Positions 18,146-27,867 are shown, numbered from the stretch's first letter. The stretch: DNA of 64,000 nt from Rhizobium sp. WYCCWR10014 (GCF_001657485.1 NZ_LXFU01000030.1:266665-330664), one strand, 5' to 3'. The notes: generated from the letters alone by a model not told the origin. A program made the numbers and translations.

Positions 18146-19144
18146 TTACTCGCTTTCAGCGAGGAAAGACGCGATATCATCATATCCGTAGAGGAGGGCC
18201 AGCTGGCTCGGTTTCAGACCGGCATGGCTTTCCAGGTCCAGACGCGCGCCTGCGGCGATCAAGGATCGCACGGCGTTTAGATGGCCGTGCCACACGGCGT
18301 CGTGAATTGCCGTCAGGCCATTGTAGGGTCCCTGCGCATCTACGCGAGGGGTTGGCGTTTCGCTCCTGGTGGAAGCAAGCATCTCGATGACATTCGCATG
18401 GCCGAAGTAGGCCGCCTCGTGGTAAAGGGTACCTTTCATGAGACCGACCGGCTGCTCGATGTCTGCTCCTGATTGCCGAAGGAGGTCAACAATTGCCGTG
18501 TGCCCCTCGCGCGCTGCGATCCCCACGGGAGTATAGTCATCGTCGGGGGTCCCGATAATTGGCATCCTCTGATCGACGTCGATCCCCGCGGAGATCAATC
18601 GCTTCACTCCCTCATAGTCACCCGCTTTGGCTGCTATTACGAGACCGCATTGCCGGACGAGATTTTCATCAGCGTGAACCTTGTCCCGGATCACGCGCGC
18701 GATCGCTTCGAGTCCGTCGCTTTCCGCAAGGTCTAGCGCTGTCTGACCCCAGTGGTTTCTGACGCCCGGTCTTGCGCCGTATGCTAGCAGCGTCCGCACC
18801 CCACCTTCCTGTTTATGGAGAACCGCGTCCATCAACGCCGTATGTCCCAATATGGGCGACTGTAGATCGACGAATGCGCCGTTCTCGAGAAGTAGGACAA
18901 TGACGGCAGCATCCCCGGATTGAGCGGCCTTGTGAAGCGCCGCTGCGCCCATGCGTGGCTCAAGGAGCAGCGCGTCCGCCCCTGCAGCCAGCAGCAGTTC
19001 CACCATCTGCGGCTGCCCCAACCCGGCCGCGATCATCAGCGGCGTGAACCCTTCAGCATCGCGATCGTTGACTCCCGACGCCGACCGAATGAGGCTCTCA
19101 GCCCTGGCAAGATCGCCGGCGCGTATTGCGGACAGCAGTTCCAT
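18146..19144 (-). CDS. Ankyrin repeat protein
   Basis: A 332-residue protein made of roughly nine ankyrin repeats, starting MELLSAIRAGDLARAESLI. Typical repeat cores are GFTPLMIAAGLGQPQMVELLL, GHTALMDAV, GQTALDLAESDG and GLTAIHDAVWHGHLNAVRSLI. There is no signal peptide, catalytic domain or membrane segment, so it is probably a cytoplasmic protein-binding scaffold. The ATG at 19144 lies one base after the stop of the epoxide hydrolase gene, so the two are translationally coupled. The larger open frame reaching to 19417 overlaps that gene and is not used. Confidence 0.9.
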   Translation of the reverse strand: MELLSAIRAGDLARAESLIRSASGVNDRDAEGFTPLMIAAGLGQPQMVELLLAAGADALLLEPRMGAAALHKAAQSGDAAVIVLLLENGAFVDLQSPILGHTALMDAVLHKQEGGVRTLLAYGARPGVRNHWGQTALDLAESDGLEAIARVIRDKVHADENLVRQCGLVIAAKAGDYEGVKRLISAGIDVDQRMPIIGTPDDDYTPVGIAAREGHTAIVDLLRQSGADIEQPVGLMKGTLYHEAAYFGHANVIEMLASTRSETPTPRVDAQGPYNGLTAIHDAVWHGHLNAVRSLIAAGARLDLESHAGLKPSQLALLYGYDDIASFLAESE

Positions 19145-19145
19145 G

Positions 19146-20135
19146 TCAGATCTCGCTTCGAAAATGGTCTTGAAGGAACTTGCGCAACTCCGCATTGAAG
19201 CGGTCTGCCGCTTCGTGCTGCACCCAGTGACCGGTGCCGCCCAGACGAACGACGTCGACCAGCCCCGGCCAGCTTGCGCGCAGGTCATCCATTTCCGGGT
19301 TGTCCGAATGGAAGAACTTACACAGACCATCGTCTGCACCCCAGACGTACAGACTTGGCTGCCGGATGGGGGCGTTCTTGAAAGCGGACAGTAGTTCGAA
19401 GTTGCGTGGAACCGCACGGTAGTAGTTTAGGCCCGTTTCAAACCCCGACTGGGCGAACGCAGCCACCGTGCGACTGAAATAATCGGGATCAGCCCAATGT
19501 GGAGGGGCCGTAGGCGCGGGCCGTAGCATATGCTTTGCCGGATCTATAGGATCCCAGCGCTGTTCCGGCGGAGGGCTGGCTGAAAGCCAGTGAAGGACGC
19601 TGGCGATACTCCTCTTTGCAGGCTCGAATCTTTTCCCCGTATCCGGCTCGTCGAAAGCAAGCGCGTAATACCGCTCGCCCAACCCGCGCGCGCGTAAACT
19701 TTGGTTGAGGCTTTCTTCGCCTCGCGGCGCATAAGGGATGCTAACGCTGACGAGCGCCCGGAACCGATCAGGCCGCATCAGCATCGCCTTCTGGGCATGA
19801 TCCGCTCCCCAGTCATGGCCCACAAGGGCGCAAGCGGGTATTTCCAGGGCATCGAGAAGACCAATAAAATCGCCGACGATATGCGGAGATGTGTACTGTT
19901 CGATCTCCGGCGGAGAATAGCTTGCGCCAAACCCGCGCATGTCAAGTGCCACGCCCCGGTATCCTTGTTCGGCAACCGCGCTGAGCTGGCTCCGCCAGGT
20001 GTCTGCCGTGTCGGGAAAGCCGTGAGCGAAGAGAACCGCCGGCCCCTGTCCTTGCTCGAGTACGCGAAAGCGATTTCCACCGAGGTTGATCATTCGCTCT
20101 GATACATCGCGAATGCGAGCGGCGTATGCTGCCAT
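19146..20135 (-). CDS. Alpha/beta hydrolase, epoxide-hydrolase type
   Basis: A 329-residue hydrolase with the soluble epoxide hydrolase pattern. The oxyanion motif is HGFPDT (residues 38-43), the nucleophile Asp108 sits in GHDWGADH, a cap region spans about 150-230, and the catalytic His is in GGTGHWVQHE near the C-terminus. Epoxide hydrolases of this type open epoxides to diols; haloalkane dehalogenases share the Asp nucleophile but usually differ at the oxyanion site. The start MAAYAARIRD at 20135 has AGGAGAT upstream. The coupled downstream ankyrin gene may encode a partner. Confidence 0.9.
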   Translation of the reverse strand: MAAYAARIRDVSERMINLGGNRFRVLEQGQGPAVLFAHGFPDTADTWRSQLSAVAEQGYRGVALDMRGFGASYSPPEIEQYTSPHIVGDFIGLLDALEIPACALVGHDWGADHAQKAMLMRPDRFRALVSVSIPYAPRGEESLNQSLRARGLGERYYALAFDEPDTGKRFEPAKRSIASVLHWLSASPPPEQRWDPIDPAKHMLRPAPTAPPHWADPDYFSRTVAAFAQSGFETGLNYYRAVPRNFELLSAFKNAPIRQPSLYVWGADDGLCKFFHSDNPEMDDLRASWPGLVDVVRLGGTGHWVQHEAADRFNAELRKFLQDHFRSEI

Positions 20136-20403
20136 GAATTATCTCCTCGAAGGTTTACTGGCGCGGTTTGGAGGCTCCGCTTTTATTAGACGAAGCCGCT
20201 TTCGCCTCCCTCGTGAGGAGGATCCTGCACACTTCCCCCCACCGTTGATTGAGACCCGGCGAGGGCCACTGGAAAGGCACTGAATGATGACCCCACGACT
20301 GTAAAACGGTCAGGTCATTCCGCACGCCCCGCCGACTGTCGCGGACTGGGCGGTAGTTGATTGAACCACTTGAGTACGGACGCACCGTTTGATTACGCTC
20401 CGT

Positions 20404-20829
20404 TCACTTCGGCAGCGGGATCGTCGACGCGAAGGCATAGCGCGCGATCTTCCATTTGTCGTCGCCCTTTCGGAAGATGAACAGTTCGTGGTTGGCATCG
20501 GGAACTCGCTGGTTGGCCGCGATCACGGTCACGTGTCCCCTCGAATTCGTACGGACGAAAGCCCAGTCCGGAGAGACCTGCACGACCTCTTCGACCATCA
20601 ACTCCGTGTCGAAACTGATCGCCTGGAAGATGCCGTCATAGGCCGCCCGGATCGCGTCAGCACCGACGGTCGCAGGGCTGTTCGGTGCCATGAAAACGCC
20701 GTCGGACTGGAATACCGACAGAACGGTCGCGGTGTCTGAGGCGTTCAGTGCGGTCTCGTATGTCTGTAAGACGTCCTCGATCTCAGCCTGCACGAGGGCG
20801 TCTATGAGGGACTGCTTGAGCCTTTTCAT
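20404..20829 (-). CDS. NTF2-like/SnoaL-type small protein
   Basis: A 141-residue protein with the nuclear-transport-factor-2 cone fold pattern seen in SgcJ/DUF4440 proteins: an N-terminal helix (ALVQAEIEDVLQTYETALNA), the strand SDGVFMAPNSPATVGADAIRAAY, and the final WKIARYAFAST. Such proteins are small isomerases, dehydratases or ligand binders. AAGGAG lies seven bases before the ATG at 20829, which is preferred over the GTG at 20832. It is isolated between two longer gaps and has no obvious operon partner. Confidence 0.85.
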   Translation of the reverse strand: MKRLKQSLIDALVQAEIEDVLQTYETALNASDTATVLSVFQSDGVFMAPNSPATVGADAIRAAYDGIFQAISFDTELMVEEVVQVSPDWAFVRTNSRGHVTVIAANQRVPDANHELFIFRKGDDKWKIARYAFASTIPLPK

Positions 20830-21168
20830 CACTTGATCTCCTTGGCGATCGAATCCTGATAATAGCCATGACTCATCTTCTGATCAGACCTATGCTTGAG
20901 AGCATCAACGGCTACGGTCTGGATTGGGAAGTGCAGCCGTCGTAGAGTTTCAACCAGCGAGGCACTCGCTGCACACGAAGGAAATCAGGCCGATAAAGCT
21001 CAGGTGAGCAAGTTCGATGCGGCTTCCAGACGCGACGCGGAATAATGGAAGTGCTCACGGCTTCCCACTTGTTACATTCAAGCGGCGCGGGTGATCGGCC
21101 CGCCGCCCGACTGCGGTCGAGAAACGGTTTCGACGAAGTAGAAGAGCAGAAAAATCTTTTGATTCTTC
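20830..21168. other. Intergenic stretch
   Basis: 339 bases between two minus-strand genes. It holds the ribosome binding site of the NTF2-like gene at its left edge. No gene or clear signal is visible elsewhere. Confidence 0.4.
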
Positions 21169-23079
21169 TCACTTCTCGCCGTAGTAGGTGCCGAAATATT
21201 TCACGGGCGACCAGGTCGGAAGGATCGGCGGCAGTTGGGGCGTCAGCGCGCTATAATCCTTCGCACCGTATACGACCCTCCCGTCCATCACTGTCAGAAC
21301 GGACGAAACGGACTTAATTTCCTCTTCCGGCACGGAAAAATAGTCCCTGTCGAGAATCGCGAAATCCGCAAGATTGCCTGGTGCTATCTGGCCCATTTCG
21401 GATTCCGTATTCATGAACCACGCGGCGCCGGTGGTGAATAGTTTCAGCGCATCGGTACGGGAAAGGCGGTTGTCACTCGCTAGAGCTTCGGATCCGGACA
21501 CGGACTTTCCAGAAACCATCCAGCTTAACGCGACCCATGGATTGTAAGTCGCCGCCCGGAAAGCGTCGGTGGTCATTGCCAGAGGGATACCGCTATCTTT
21601 AAGCTTGCTCAGGCGCGGGGTGTACAGCGCCTTCTCGCGGCCATATGTCTTGATGAACCCATCCGCGTGCAATGCCATCTTGGCGTCCAGGGCAATACCA
21701 CCGCCTAAATTCTTCACCCGCTGGATGTTCTCAGGGCTGATGGTTTCGGCGTGTTCGAGACTCCATTTCAGACCGTCGAGCGGGATCGTCGCGTTCACCT
21801 CTTCCAGCGCGTCGAGGAACGGAGTGATGTTCTCGTTATAGGTAATGTGCAAACGGAACGGGACGCGCCGCTTGACGAGCTTGCTGACATCCTGCTCGAC
21901 AAAGCGCTTCATCGTCTCCGGCTTTATGATCACCGCAGGACGATCGAAGTTCTCATGATCGTGAACTTCTCCACTCAGAACCTCCCCTGCGCCTCGATAT
22001 TCGTGCCCGTGTTCCAGAGTGGGGTGAAGGTTTTGGCCCGTGCTTATCGGCGCGGTTTTCGTGATCGCCTCGACTTCCAGATCCACCATGTTCACAGGCC
22101 CCCCGTTGCCGAGCTGCAGGTCCACAAACGGCATGCGCACGTTGAGACGGTTGTCTCGCGCGAGGACGTCGACTCTAGCCTGGGCCTCCGGATAGGGCCA
22201 CCTGCCTCCGTTGTCGATGATCGAGGTCACGCCGAACCGATTCAGGCCGTGGATGCTGCTGATCATCGAACTGACCTGTTCGTCGAACGTGGGCTGCGGC
22301 ACCATGCTCTCAAGTGCGAGGAACAACCACGTGTAGCCACGGACCACGCCGGTGAAGTTACCGCGGTCATCTCTGTCGAACTCGGTGTCCGGCACCTTCG
22401 GAAACCGGTCGGTACCCACGCCAAGAGTTTCCATAGCCCGCTTGTTCAAGAAGGCCTGGTTATAAGCGTACTGCACGATCAGCGGGCGGTCGGGCACTGC
22501 CTTCTGCAGTTCTTCCAAAGTCGGGAAACGGTTCTCCTCGAACTGGTAGGGGGACCAGCCGCCGATCACTTTGACCCACTGTCCCTCCGGCGTGCGCGCG
22601 GCCTGTTCGCTCAGCATCGCCAATCCCCGTTTGAGAGATGGAACTCCGTCCCACCGAACGTTGTAATTGTAGGCCAGATCGTTGAGGACGTGAATATGGG
22701 CATCGATGATACCGGGGATCACTCTCCGGCTCCGTGCGTCGACCACCTTGGTCGCGGAGCTCTTCAGAGCGAGGATTTCCGCATCCGAGGCGACGGAATA
22801 GATCCGGCCGTCCTTGACAGCCAATGCCGAGGCTTCAGGCTGCGCACGGCTTCCAGTGAATATCTTGGCGTTAATGACGATCAAATCGGCACCACGCTGC
22901 TCCTGCGACGTCTGCGCATGAGCGGCGGAGAAACTTGAAACGGTTGCCAGCGCAATCAAGATTCTCTTGATGCTCTGGAATTCTCGCGACTGAGGTCCCG
23001 GTTCGCGGGCGGTGATCGGTATGCTCTTCCGAGCGTGCGATAAATGAAGACGTCTTGCGACGCCGTTACGGAAGGTCAT
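21169..23079 (-). CDS. Exported amidohydrolase (YtcJ-like, amidohydrolase 3 family)
   Basis: A 636-residue metal-dependent hydrolase. The first metal-binding motif is GIIDAHIHVLND near residue 125-136, the substrate-side EHAETISPENIQ and the metal Asp of TTDAF come later, and the C-terminal sequence GNLADFAILDRDYFSVP is typical of YtcJ-like members. An N-terminal basic segment followed by LIALATVSSFSAAHAQ looks like a secretory signal with cleavage near residue 55. AGAGG precedes the ATG at 23079. YtcJ-like enzymes hydrolyse amides or ring C-N bonds. The long region before the signal suggests the true start could be internal, but no better ribosome site was seen. Confidence 0.9.
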   Translation of the reverse strand: MTFRNGVARRLHLSHARKSIPITAREPGPQSREFQSIKRILIALATVSSFSAAHAQTSQEQRGADLIVINAKIFTGSRAQPEASALAVKDGRIYSVASDAEILALKSSATKVVDARSRRVIPGIIDAHIHVLNDLAYNYNVRWDGVPSLKRGLAMLSEQAARTPEGQWVKVIGGWSPYQFEENRFPTLEELQKAVPDRPLIVQYAYNQAFLNKRAMETLGVGTDRFPKVPDTEFDRDDRGNFTGVVRGYTWLFLALESMVPQPTFDEQVSSMISSIHGLNRFGVTSIIDNGGRWPYPEAQARVDVLARDNRLNVRMPFVDLQLGNGGPVNMVDLEVEAITKTAPISTGQNLHPTLEHGHEYRGAGEVLSGEVHDHENFDRPAVIIKPETMKRFVEQDVSKLVKRRVPFRLHITYNENITPFLDALEEVNATIPLDGLKWSLEHAETISPENIQRVKNLGGGIALDAKMALHADGFIKTYGREKALYTPRLSKLKDSGIPLAMTTDAFRAATYNPWVALSWMVSGKSVSGSEALASDNRLSRTDALKLFTTGAAWFMNTESEMGQIAPGNLADFAILDRDYFSVPEEEIKSVSSVLTVMDGRVVYGAKDYSALTPQLPPILPTWSPVKYFGTYYGEK

Positions 23080-23811
23080 GGAGCATATCCTCTATTGCTC
23101 GTGCGCTGAGGCGCAGCCACCAGGCTTACGTTGCGGGAAACCCTGCGAAGAGAACCTGTCACCCTATTCAGCAACTCGATAGCCCATGACCGCGTAACTC
23201 TGTGTTGCAGGAAAAGGAACGGCAACTGGTGCCGACCTGCGTAACCTAGCGCGAAGATTTATCGCCACTTGGGCTCGGGCAGTTGAGGGCCCACGGGTTT
23301 CGGCAGAGCTTCTGCCAAAATGGATGGCGGCTTCGTGGGCGGCAAGTTTCGAAGGCACAGGCGCCTGCCAATGTGCTTCGTACAAGACTTACTTGAAGAA
23401 TGGCCATGAAGGTCGCGTGCGTAGGCGTGACTATGAGACCCGACATTGCGTTTCTCCGGATCAGGAACGACACGACGTCACCGCCCGTGCAGCAGGCGAC
23501 GGTAACGTTCCAACTTTTGCAACTGTCTTTTGCACTTGTGGGGACTATCCGTCGGCGGCTACTGCCGTAGATTAATGCGGTGAAGTCGGATCCGAGTGCT
23601 ACTTCTCGTCTGCGAATAGCCGGTCCGCGAACTTGATCAATAGTGGCCTGCCCAGCGTCCGTGTGATGTTTCCCACAAAAACTAGAACGTTACCGAGATT
23701 GAAAAGGCGAAGGACTCACGAGCGCGCTTCACCAGCGGTGATATCACACGGCTCGAAGGCGCTAGGCCAGCACACCCGTCCACGTTCAATCCTGCCCCGT
23801 AGAGGATAATC
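23080..23811. other. 732-base gap, no gene supported
   Basis: This is the longest empty stretch in the left half, between the divergent amidohydrolase and nitroreductase genes. A 56-codon frame (23406-23576, plus) starts MKVACVGVTMRPD but has no ribosome site or known motif. The promoters of both flanking genes must lie here. Confidence 0.4.
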
Positions 23812-24411
23812 ATGACAACCAGCAACAGTCGCGAATCGGAGTACCCGATTGACGTACTTTTTCTCAATCGCTGGTCTCCCCGCGCCTTCACCAACGAGAC
23901 GATGCCGGAGAGGGATTTGCTGACGATCCTGGAAGCCGGCCGATGGGCGCCGTCTTCGTCTAACCATCAGCCTTGGCGGTTCGTCTACGCACTGCGCGGC
24001 TCGGAAGACTGGGAAAGATTCCTTGGCCTGCTGATCGAATTCAACCGCAGCTGGGTGAAGTCCGCCGCCGCTCTGGTGTTTGTCCTTTCGCGAACACACA
24101 CGGGGGAGCCTAGCTCGGCCGACCAGAAGCCGATTTATAGCCATTCGTTCGACACTGGTGCTGCCTGGGCGTCAGTCGCGTTACAGGCACACCTGTCAGG
24201 TTATCAAGCGCACGGCATGACCGGTGTCGACTTCGACAGGGTGCCCGAAGCTCTCGGTGTTCCGGACGGGTTTCGCGTCGAATGCGCCGTCGCCATCGGC
24301 AGGATCGGCGACAGGAACCAACTGCCCCAGGGTTTGCGCGAACGCGAGGTTCCGAGCCCGCGCAGGCCGCTTTCGGATCTGGCGTTCAAGGGGAATTTCG
24401 CAGCGAAGTAA
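23812..24411 (+). CDS. Nitroreductase family protein
   Basis: A 199-residue FMN-dependent nitroreductase-fold protein. The FMN-binding pattern NRWSPRAFTNE near 19-29, RWAPSSSNHQPWRF near 44-57 and the C-terminal AVAIGRIGDRNQLP are family hallmarks. Members reduce nitroaromatics, quinones or enones with NAD(P)H. The start has AGAGGAT about seven bases upstream. It is followed at 139 bases by a VOC-fold protein on the same strand. Confidence 0.92.
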   Translation: MTTSNSRESEYPIDVLFLNRWSPRAFTNETMPERDLLTILEAGRWAPSSSNHQPWRFVYALRGSEDWERFLGLLIEFNRSWVKSAAALVFVLSRTHTGEPSSADQKPIYSHSFDTGAAWASVALQAHLSGYQAHGMTGVDFDRVPEALGVPDGFRVECAVAIGRIGDRNQLPQGLREREVPSPRRPLSDLAFKGNFAAK

Positions 24412-24549
24412 CTCAAAGGTCCGAGCAGGCAGCCGGTGTCAGGTATCCGGACTGGAGACAGTGCTTTATCGGCTTGTCGAGTTTCCGTATCCGATGTTGT
24501 CCATCTGACGTCGGAATCTCACACCGACCGAAGTAACGATAGGATTTCC

Positions 24550-24966
24550 ATGTCAAGGCACGTCAGTCGTCTCCACCACGTGGGTATCGTCGTCCAGAAC
24601 CTGGAGGCAAGTGTTACCTGGTATTTGGATCATCTCGGGTTCGAGCACCAATCCAGCTTCAATCTGCCTGGCGCGGAGGTGGCGATGATTGCTCGAGGGC
24701 ACGCCCGGCTCGAACTATTCCAGGTGGAGGGAGCTGCGCCTATGGCGGACCAACAAAAAGAGCTTGAGACGGTCCTTAATCTCGGTGGCGTGAATCATTT
24801 CGCTCTGGTTGTGGAAGATCTCGATGGGACTGTCGCCGCTCTCGCGGCAAAAGGCGTCGAGATCGTCATATCGCCGTCCCGTGTTCCTGATCAATCGGGC
24901 GATCGTTTCGCGTACATTCGCGACAATGAAAGAATGTTCGTGGAGTTGTACCAATCGGCGTCTTGA
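24550..24966 (+). CDS. VOC family protein (glyoxalase/bleomycin resistance fold)
   Basis: 138 residues with paired beta-alpha-beta-beta-beta modules. Likely metal ligands are His9 or His10 in LHHVGIVVQNLEAS, Glu near residue 55 in ARLELFQVEG, His in GGVNHFALVVEDLDG and Glu in MFVELYQ. The pattern is that of a metal-binding glyoxalase or ring-cleavage dioxygenase relative. The ATG at 24550 follows AGGATTTCC. The exact reaction is not predictable. Confidence 0.9.
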   Translation: MSRHVSRLHHVGIVVQNLEASVTWYLDHLGFEHQSSFNLPGAEVAMIARGHARLELFQVEGAAPMADQQKELETVLNLGGVNHFALVVEDLDGTVAALAAKGVEIVISPSRVPDQSGDRFAYIRDNERMFVELYQSAS

Positions 24967-25099
24967 CGTTTCCGCGGCGTCATTTCTGGCTCTGGCAGTG
25001 ATCCGAGGCCGGGTTCCCATTGCCAACAACCTCCCGGGAGCCGCGGGCAAGGGCGCAGCTCGACCGTCTCCGGGACATTCACAAATCGCGCGCGCCTTC

Positions 25100-26080
25100 T
25101 CAGGCGCGGCCGTCGAGCTCGTTCATAGATTTACGATCACTCTCACGGACGGTGAGATTCGCAAGAGCCGCCGCCGGTCCGTCGACCGCCGCGCGAGCCT
25201 TCGCCCACGCGGAGAGATCTTCATGGAGCGCCGTTCGAAGCCAGGCGAGCGTCAGGCGTTTTGTGGCTTCCAGTACGTCAGGCGCTTCAATCTCGGTTTC
25301 TTTCGCGTCAATTCCGGCAATGCCGCCCAACCCATGCCCCACACCGCGCATCATCAAAAGGGCGTCCGCGCCAGGACCATCGTGAAATGCGTCCGCGTGC
25401 CACGCCGGTCCTCTGGTCGTAAAATGCGGATCGTCGCCATCCCCGCACACGACGAGGCTGCGGGTGCTTAATCGCGAGAAGTCGACGTCGAAGAACGGAA
25501 AACGTGTGGCGTTCGATCCGGTTAGATCCTTTCCACCGCGCCCTGGAGCCGCCATCAGTATGCCGGCACTGATGCGTGGATCGGAAAGATCCTCCCCGCC
25601 AATCCGCGCGCCTAACAGCAGCCCGACGGTGTGGCCGCCAAACGAATGGCCGGCCGCTGCGATCCGTGAGCGATCCAACTGTCCTGCAATCGCAAGCGCC
25701 TGGCGTTCGACATCAGGCAGACGGTCGAGGATCACCTTCATTTCCTGAACGCGCTCACGCCAGAAAAAGGGCGCACCCGGAGCATCTGCCGGCAGGCCAC
25801 CGACGCGGGAACTGGCATGCGTCGGCTGTATGACCGCGAAGCCGCGTTCAGACCAGAATTGTGCAAGCGGTGCGTAGCCGTCCTTCGAAGGGATATAGTT
25901 GGACGGGCCGAACCCATGCGACAGTAAAACGATCGGAAAGCCACCACCGCTGGCAGGAGCGGTTAATCGCAGTTCAAGCGGTTCACGACCGTCCATCGGC
26001 AGACGGATCGGGCTGTAGGAGACCGTGAGCACGGCTTCAGGGGTTGGGATGTGACGGGCGAGGTCGATCAGATTGTTCAT
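25100..26080 (-). CDS. Alpha/beta hydrolase (dienelactone hydrolase/PAF-acetylhydrolase-like)
   Basis: A 326-residue hydrolase. The oxyanion-side strand is FPIVLLSHGFGPSNY, the nucleophile Ser146 is in AAGHSFGGHT, an acidic residue is in VVCGDGDDPHF and the likely His is in MMRGVGHGLGG. There is no signal peptide. The start ATG at 26080-26078 overlaps the stop of the upstream short-chain dehydrogenase in an ATGA quartet, so the two are co-translated. An open frame extends upstream to 26146 but would overlap that gene. Together with the dehydrogenase and the divergent AraC gene it forms a three-gene module. Confidence 0.9.
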   Translation of the reverse strand: MNNLIDLARHIPTPEAVLTVSYSPIRLPMDGREPLELRLTAPASGGGFPIVLLSHGFGPSNYIPSKDGYAPLAQFWSERGFAVIQPTHASSRVGGLPADAPGAPFFWRERVQEMKVILDRLPDVERQALAIAGQLDRSRIAAAGHSFGGHTVGLLLGARIGGEDLSDPRISAGILMAAPGRGGKDLTGSNATRFPFFDVDFSRLSTRSLVVCGDGDDPHFTTRGPAWHADAFHDGPGADALLMMRGVGHGLGGIAGIDAKETEIEAPDVLEATKRLTLAWLRTALHEDLSAWAKARAAVDGPAAALANLTVRESDRKSMNELDGRA

Positions 26081-26871
26081 TTCAGATTTCCGTGCTCGGC
26101 CAGGTCTACGCGTCGGTTGGCCGCGTGGTGCGCCTCGCGAAACCATGTTTGCGCATCCGCGCCTGCTGGAGCTTTCATCGGCGCGTTCGGCTCCGTGACC
26201 GCGCGCCAGACAGTATGCGCCACATCCTCCGGCGTCGTGAATTCGGTGCCGGATCGTAGTGTCTTGAGATAATCCTGAACGAACGCAGCATATGGTTCGG
26301 GAATATCCATGCCCATCCGGGCGACTGCGTTCTTCCCGAAACCAGTCGTGGGGGCGGAACCGGGCAGGACCAGTTTGGCTCGCACTCCAAAAAGAGCAGT
26401 CTCCAACGCTAGACTTTCGGTGAACGCGTTCAACGCGGCCTTGCTTGCCGAGTAGACCGAAAGCGCGGGAAGCGGCCGTATGGTGACACTCGAACTGACG
26501 TTGACGATAACGCCTGATCGACGCTCCCGCATCAGCGGAAGAACTGCCCTGGTCATTGCCATCGCGCCGATGACGTTCGTCTCGAACAGCTCGCGGATCT
26601 TCAACACGTCGGCACCTTCCAGGACGTTGAGCATGCCGACCCCGGCATTGTTGACCAGAGCGTCGATAGGTCCTGCGGCATCGACGGCTAGTTGGATGCT
26701 CGCCGCGTCGGTGACGTCCAACGCGAGAATTTCCAGCTGGTCGCTAGGCGGGAGAAGGTCATTGCGTGGTCTGCGCATCGTTGCAACAACGTCCCAACCT
26801 TTGGACAGGAACGTGTTTGCAATGGCGAGACCGAAGCCGGAAGAGCAACCGGTGATAAGGATCTTTGGCAT
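26077..26871 (-). CDS. SDR family oxidoreductase
   Basis: A 264-residue classical short-chain dehydrogenase. The motif TGCSSGFG is at residues 7-14, NNAG at 74-77, catalytic Ser near 127 in VNVSSSV, and Tyr140/Lys144 in YSASK. A perfect AGGAGG lies eight bases before the ATG at 26871; the much longer upstream open frame is not used. Its stop overlaps the start of the downstream hydrolase. It is divergent from the AraC gene at 26968, its likely regulator. Confidence 0.93.
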   Translation of the reverse strand: MPKILITGCSSGFGLAIANTFLSKGWDVVATMRRPRNDLLPPSDQLEILALDVTDAASIQLAVDAAGPIDALVNNAGVGMLNVLEGADVLKIRELFETNVIGAMAMTRAVLPLMRERRSGVIVNVSSSVTIRPLPALSVYSASKAALNAFTESLALETALFGVRAKLVLPGSAPTTGFGKNAVARMGMDIPEPYAAFVQDYLKTLRSGTEFTTPEDVAHTVWRAVTEPNAPMKAPAGADAQTWFREAHHAANRRVDLAEHGNLK

Positions 26872-26967
26872 GTGGTGCCTCCTGTATATTCGACTGGCGT
26901 GAAGATGGACTGTCCTTCTTGGACTTGCTATTTCTAATCGTCCGAAAATTTTTAGCAGAAGTCCGAA
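26872..26967. promoter_or_regulatory. Divergent promoter region of the SDR-hydrolase operon and AraC gene
   Basis: A 96-base gap between divergent starts. The strong ribosome binding site of the dehydrogenase lies at its left edge, and the rest is AT-rich (TGCTATTTCTAATCG). Both promoters must fit here, so AraC binding would affect both directions. Confidence 0.5.
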
Positions 26968-27867
26968 ATGACCGACCCCGTCGCAGAAATCGTTTCCCTG
27001 CTCAAACCGAGCCCGTCTATTTCCAAGCTGGTAGTCGGCGGAGGTCGATGGCTCGTCGAGCGCACCGAAGTCGGAAGCCCTTTTTATTGCGCGGTTGTAG
27101 AAGGACGCTGCGTGATAACGATCGTCGGGCACGAGCCGATGATCCTGGCGGCCGGTGACTTTGTACTCGTTCCTGAACTTCGTTCGTTTACCATCAGCAG
27201 CATGACCCCCCCGCCGCGGGGAGCACTGGCGCAGCGGCTGGAAATCAGCCCGGGAACTTTCCGGCTCGGAGACCCCGCGGCTCCCGCCGAGGTCGTGGCG
27301 ATGGTCGGCCATTGTGCGTTTGGCTCGGACCACAAGGCTCTTCTCGTTTCGCTGCTTCCGGAGACAATTCACGTCCGCGGCGAGCAACGGCTGACGCAGC
27401 TCGTCCGGATGATCAATGACGAGACAAGAGCTGATCGCGCGGCGCGCGACATGGTGCTTCGCCGGTTGCTGGAGGTGCTGTTGATCGAAGCGATACGCTC
27501 GATGGCCGGTCCGGAAGCCTCGCCTGGCCTCTTGCGCGGAATGGCCGACCCGCAGCTTGCTCCCACCCTCCGGCGCATTCATGCGGATCCGGGACGTGGC
27601 ATCACGGTGGAAGGCCTGGCGCAGGATGCTGCCATGTCCCGCTCAAGTTTTTTCGAGCGTTTCCGTCGAGAAGTTGGTGTTGCACCGATGGAGTACGCCA
27701 CGGGCTGGCGCATGGCCATGGCGAAGGAGCTACTTCGCACTGATGTCGCGGTAGCAGAGGTCGCGGAACGCGTGGGATACGGCTCGGCGAGTGCGTTCAG
27801 TGTCGCGTTCACCCGCCACGTGGGTAAGTCGCCCGCTAGCTTTGCCCGCGAAAGCACCGCCGCGTGA
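26968..27867 (+). CDS. AraC family transcriptional regulator (cupin_6 type)
   Basis: A 299-residue regulator. The N-terminal cupin-like domain (LVVGGGRWLVERTEVGSPFY, VEGRCVITIVGHEPMILAAG) is typical of the AraC_cupin_6 group. The C-terminal double HTH includes LAQDAAMSRSSFFERFRREVG and VAERVGYGSASAFSVAFTRHVG. Members often control adjacent dehydrogenases in response to aldehydes or aromatic compounds. It is divergent from the SDR-hydrolase operon. Confidence 0.93.
   Translation: MTDPVAEIVSLLKPSPSISKLVVGGGRWLVERTEVGSPFYCAVVEGRCVITIVGHEPMILAAGDFVLVPELRSFTISSMTPPPRGALAQRLEISPGTFRLGDPAAPAEVVAMVGHCAFGSDHKALLVSLLPETIHVRGEQRLTQLVRMINDETRADRAARDMVLRRLLEVLLIEAIRSMAGPEASPGLLRGMADPQLAPTLRRIHADPGRGITVEGLAQDAAMSRSSFFERFRREVGVAPMEYATGWRMAMAKELLRTDVAVAEVAERVGYGSASAFSVAFTRHVGKSPASFARESTAA

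Noticed and set aside
21751..22938. A 395-codon open frame on the plus strand
   Set aside because: It lies entirely antisense within the amidohydrolase gene, is His/Arg/Val-rich without motifs, and is a by-product of high GC codon bias.
26077..27582. A 501-codon minus-strand frame across the SDR and AraC genes
   Set aside because: Its first half is antisense to the AraC gene; only 26077-26871 matches an SDR and it has its own AGGAGG site.
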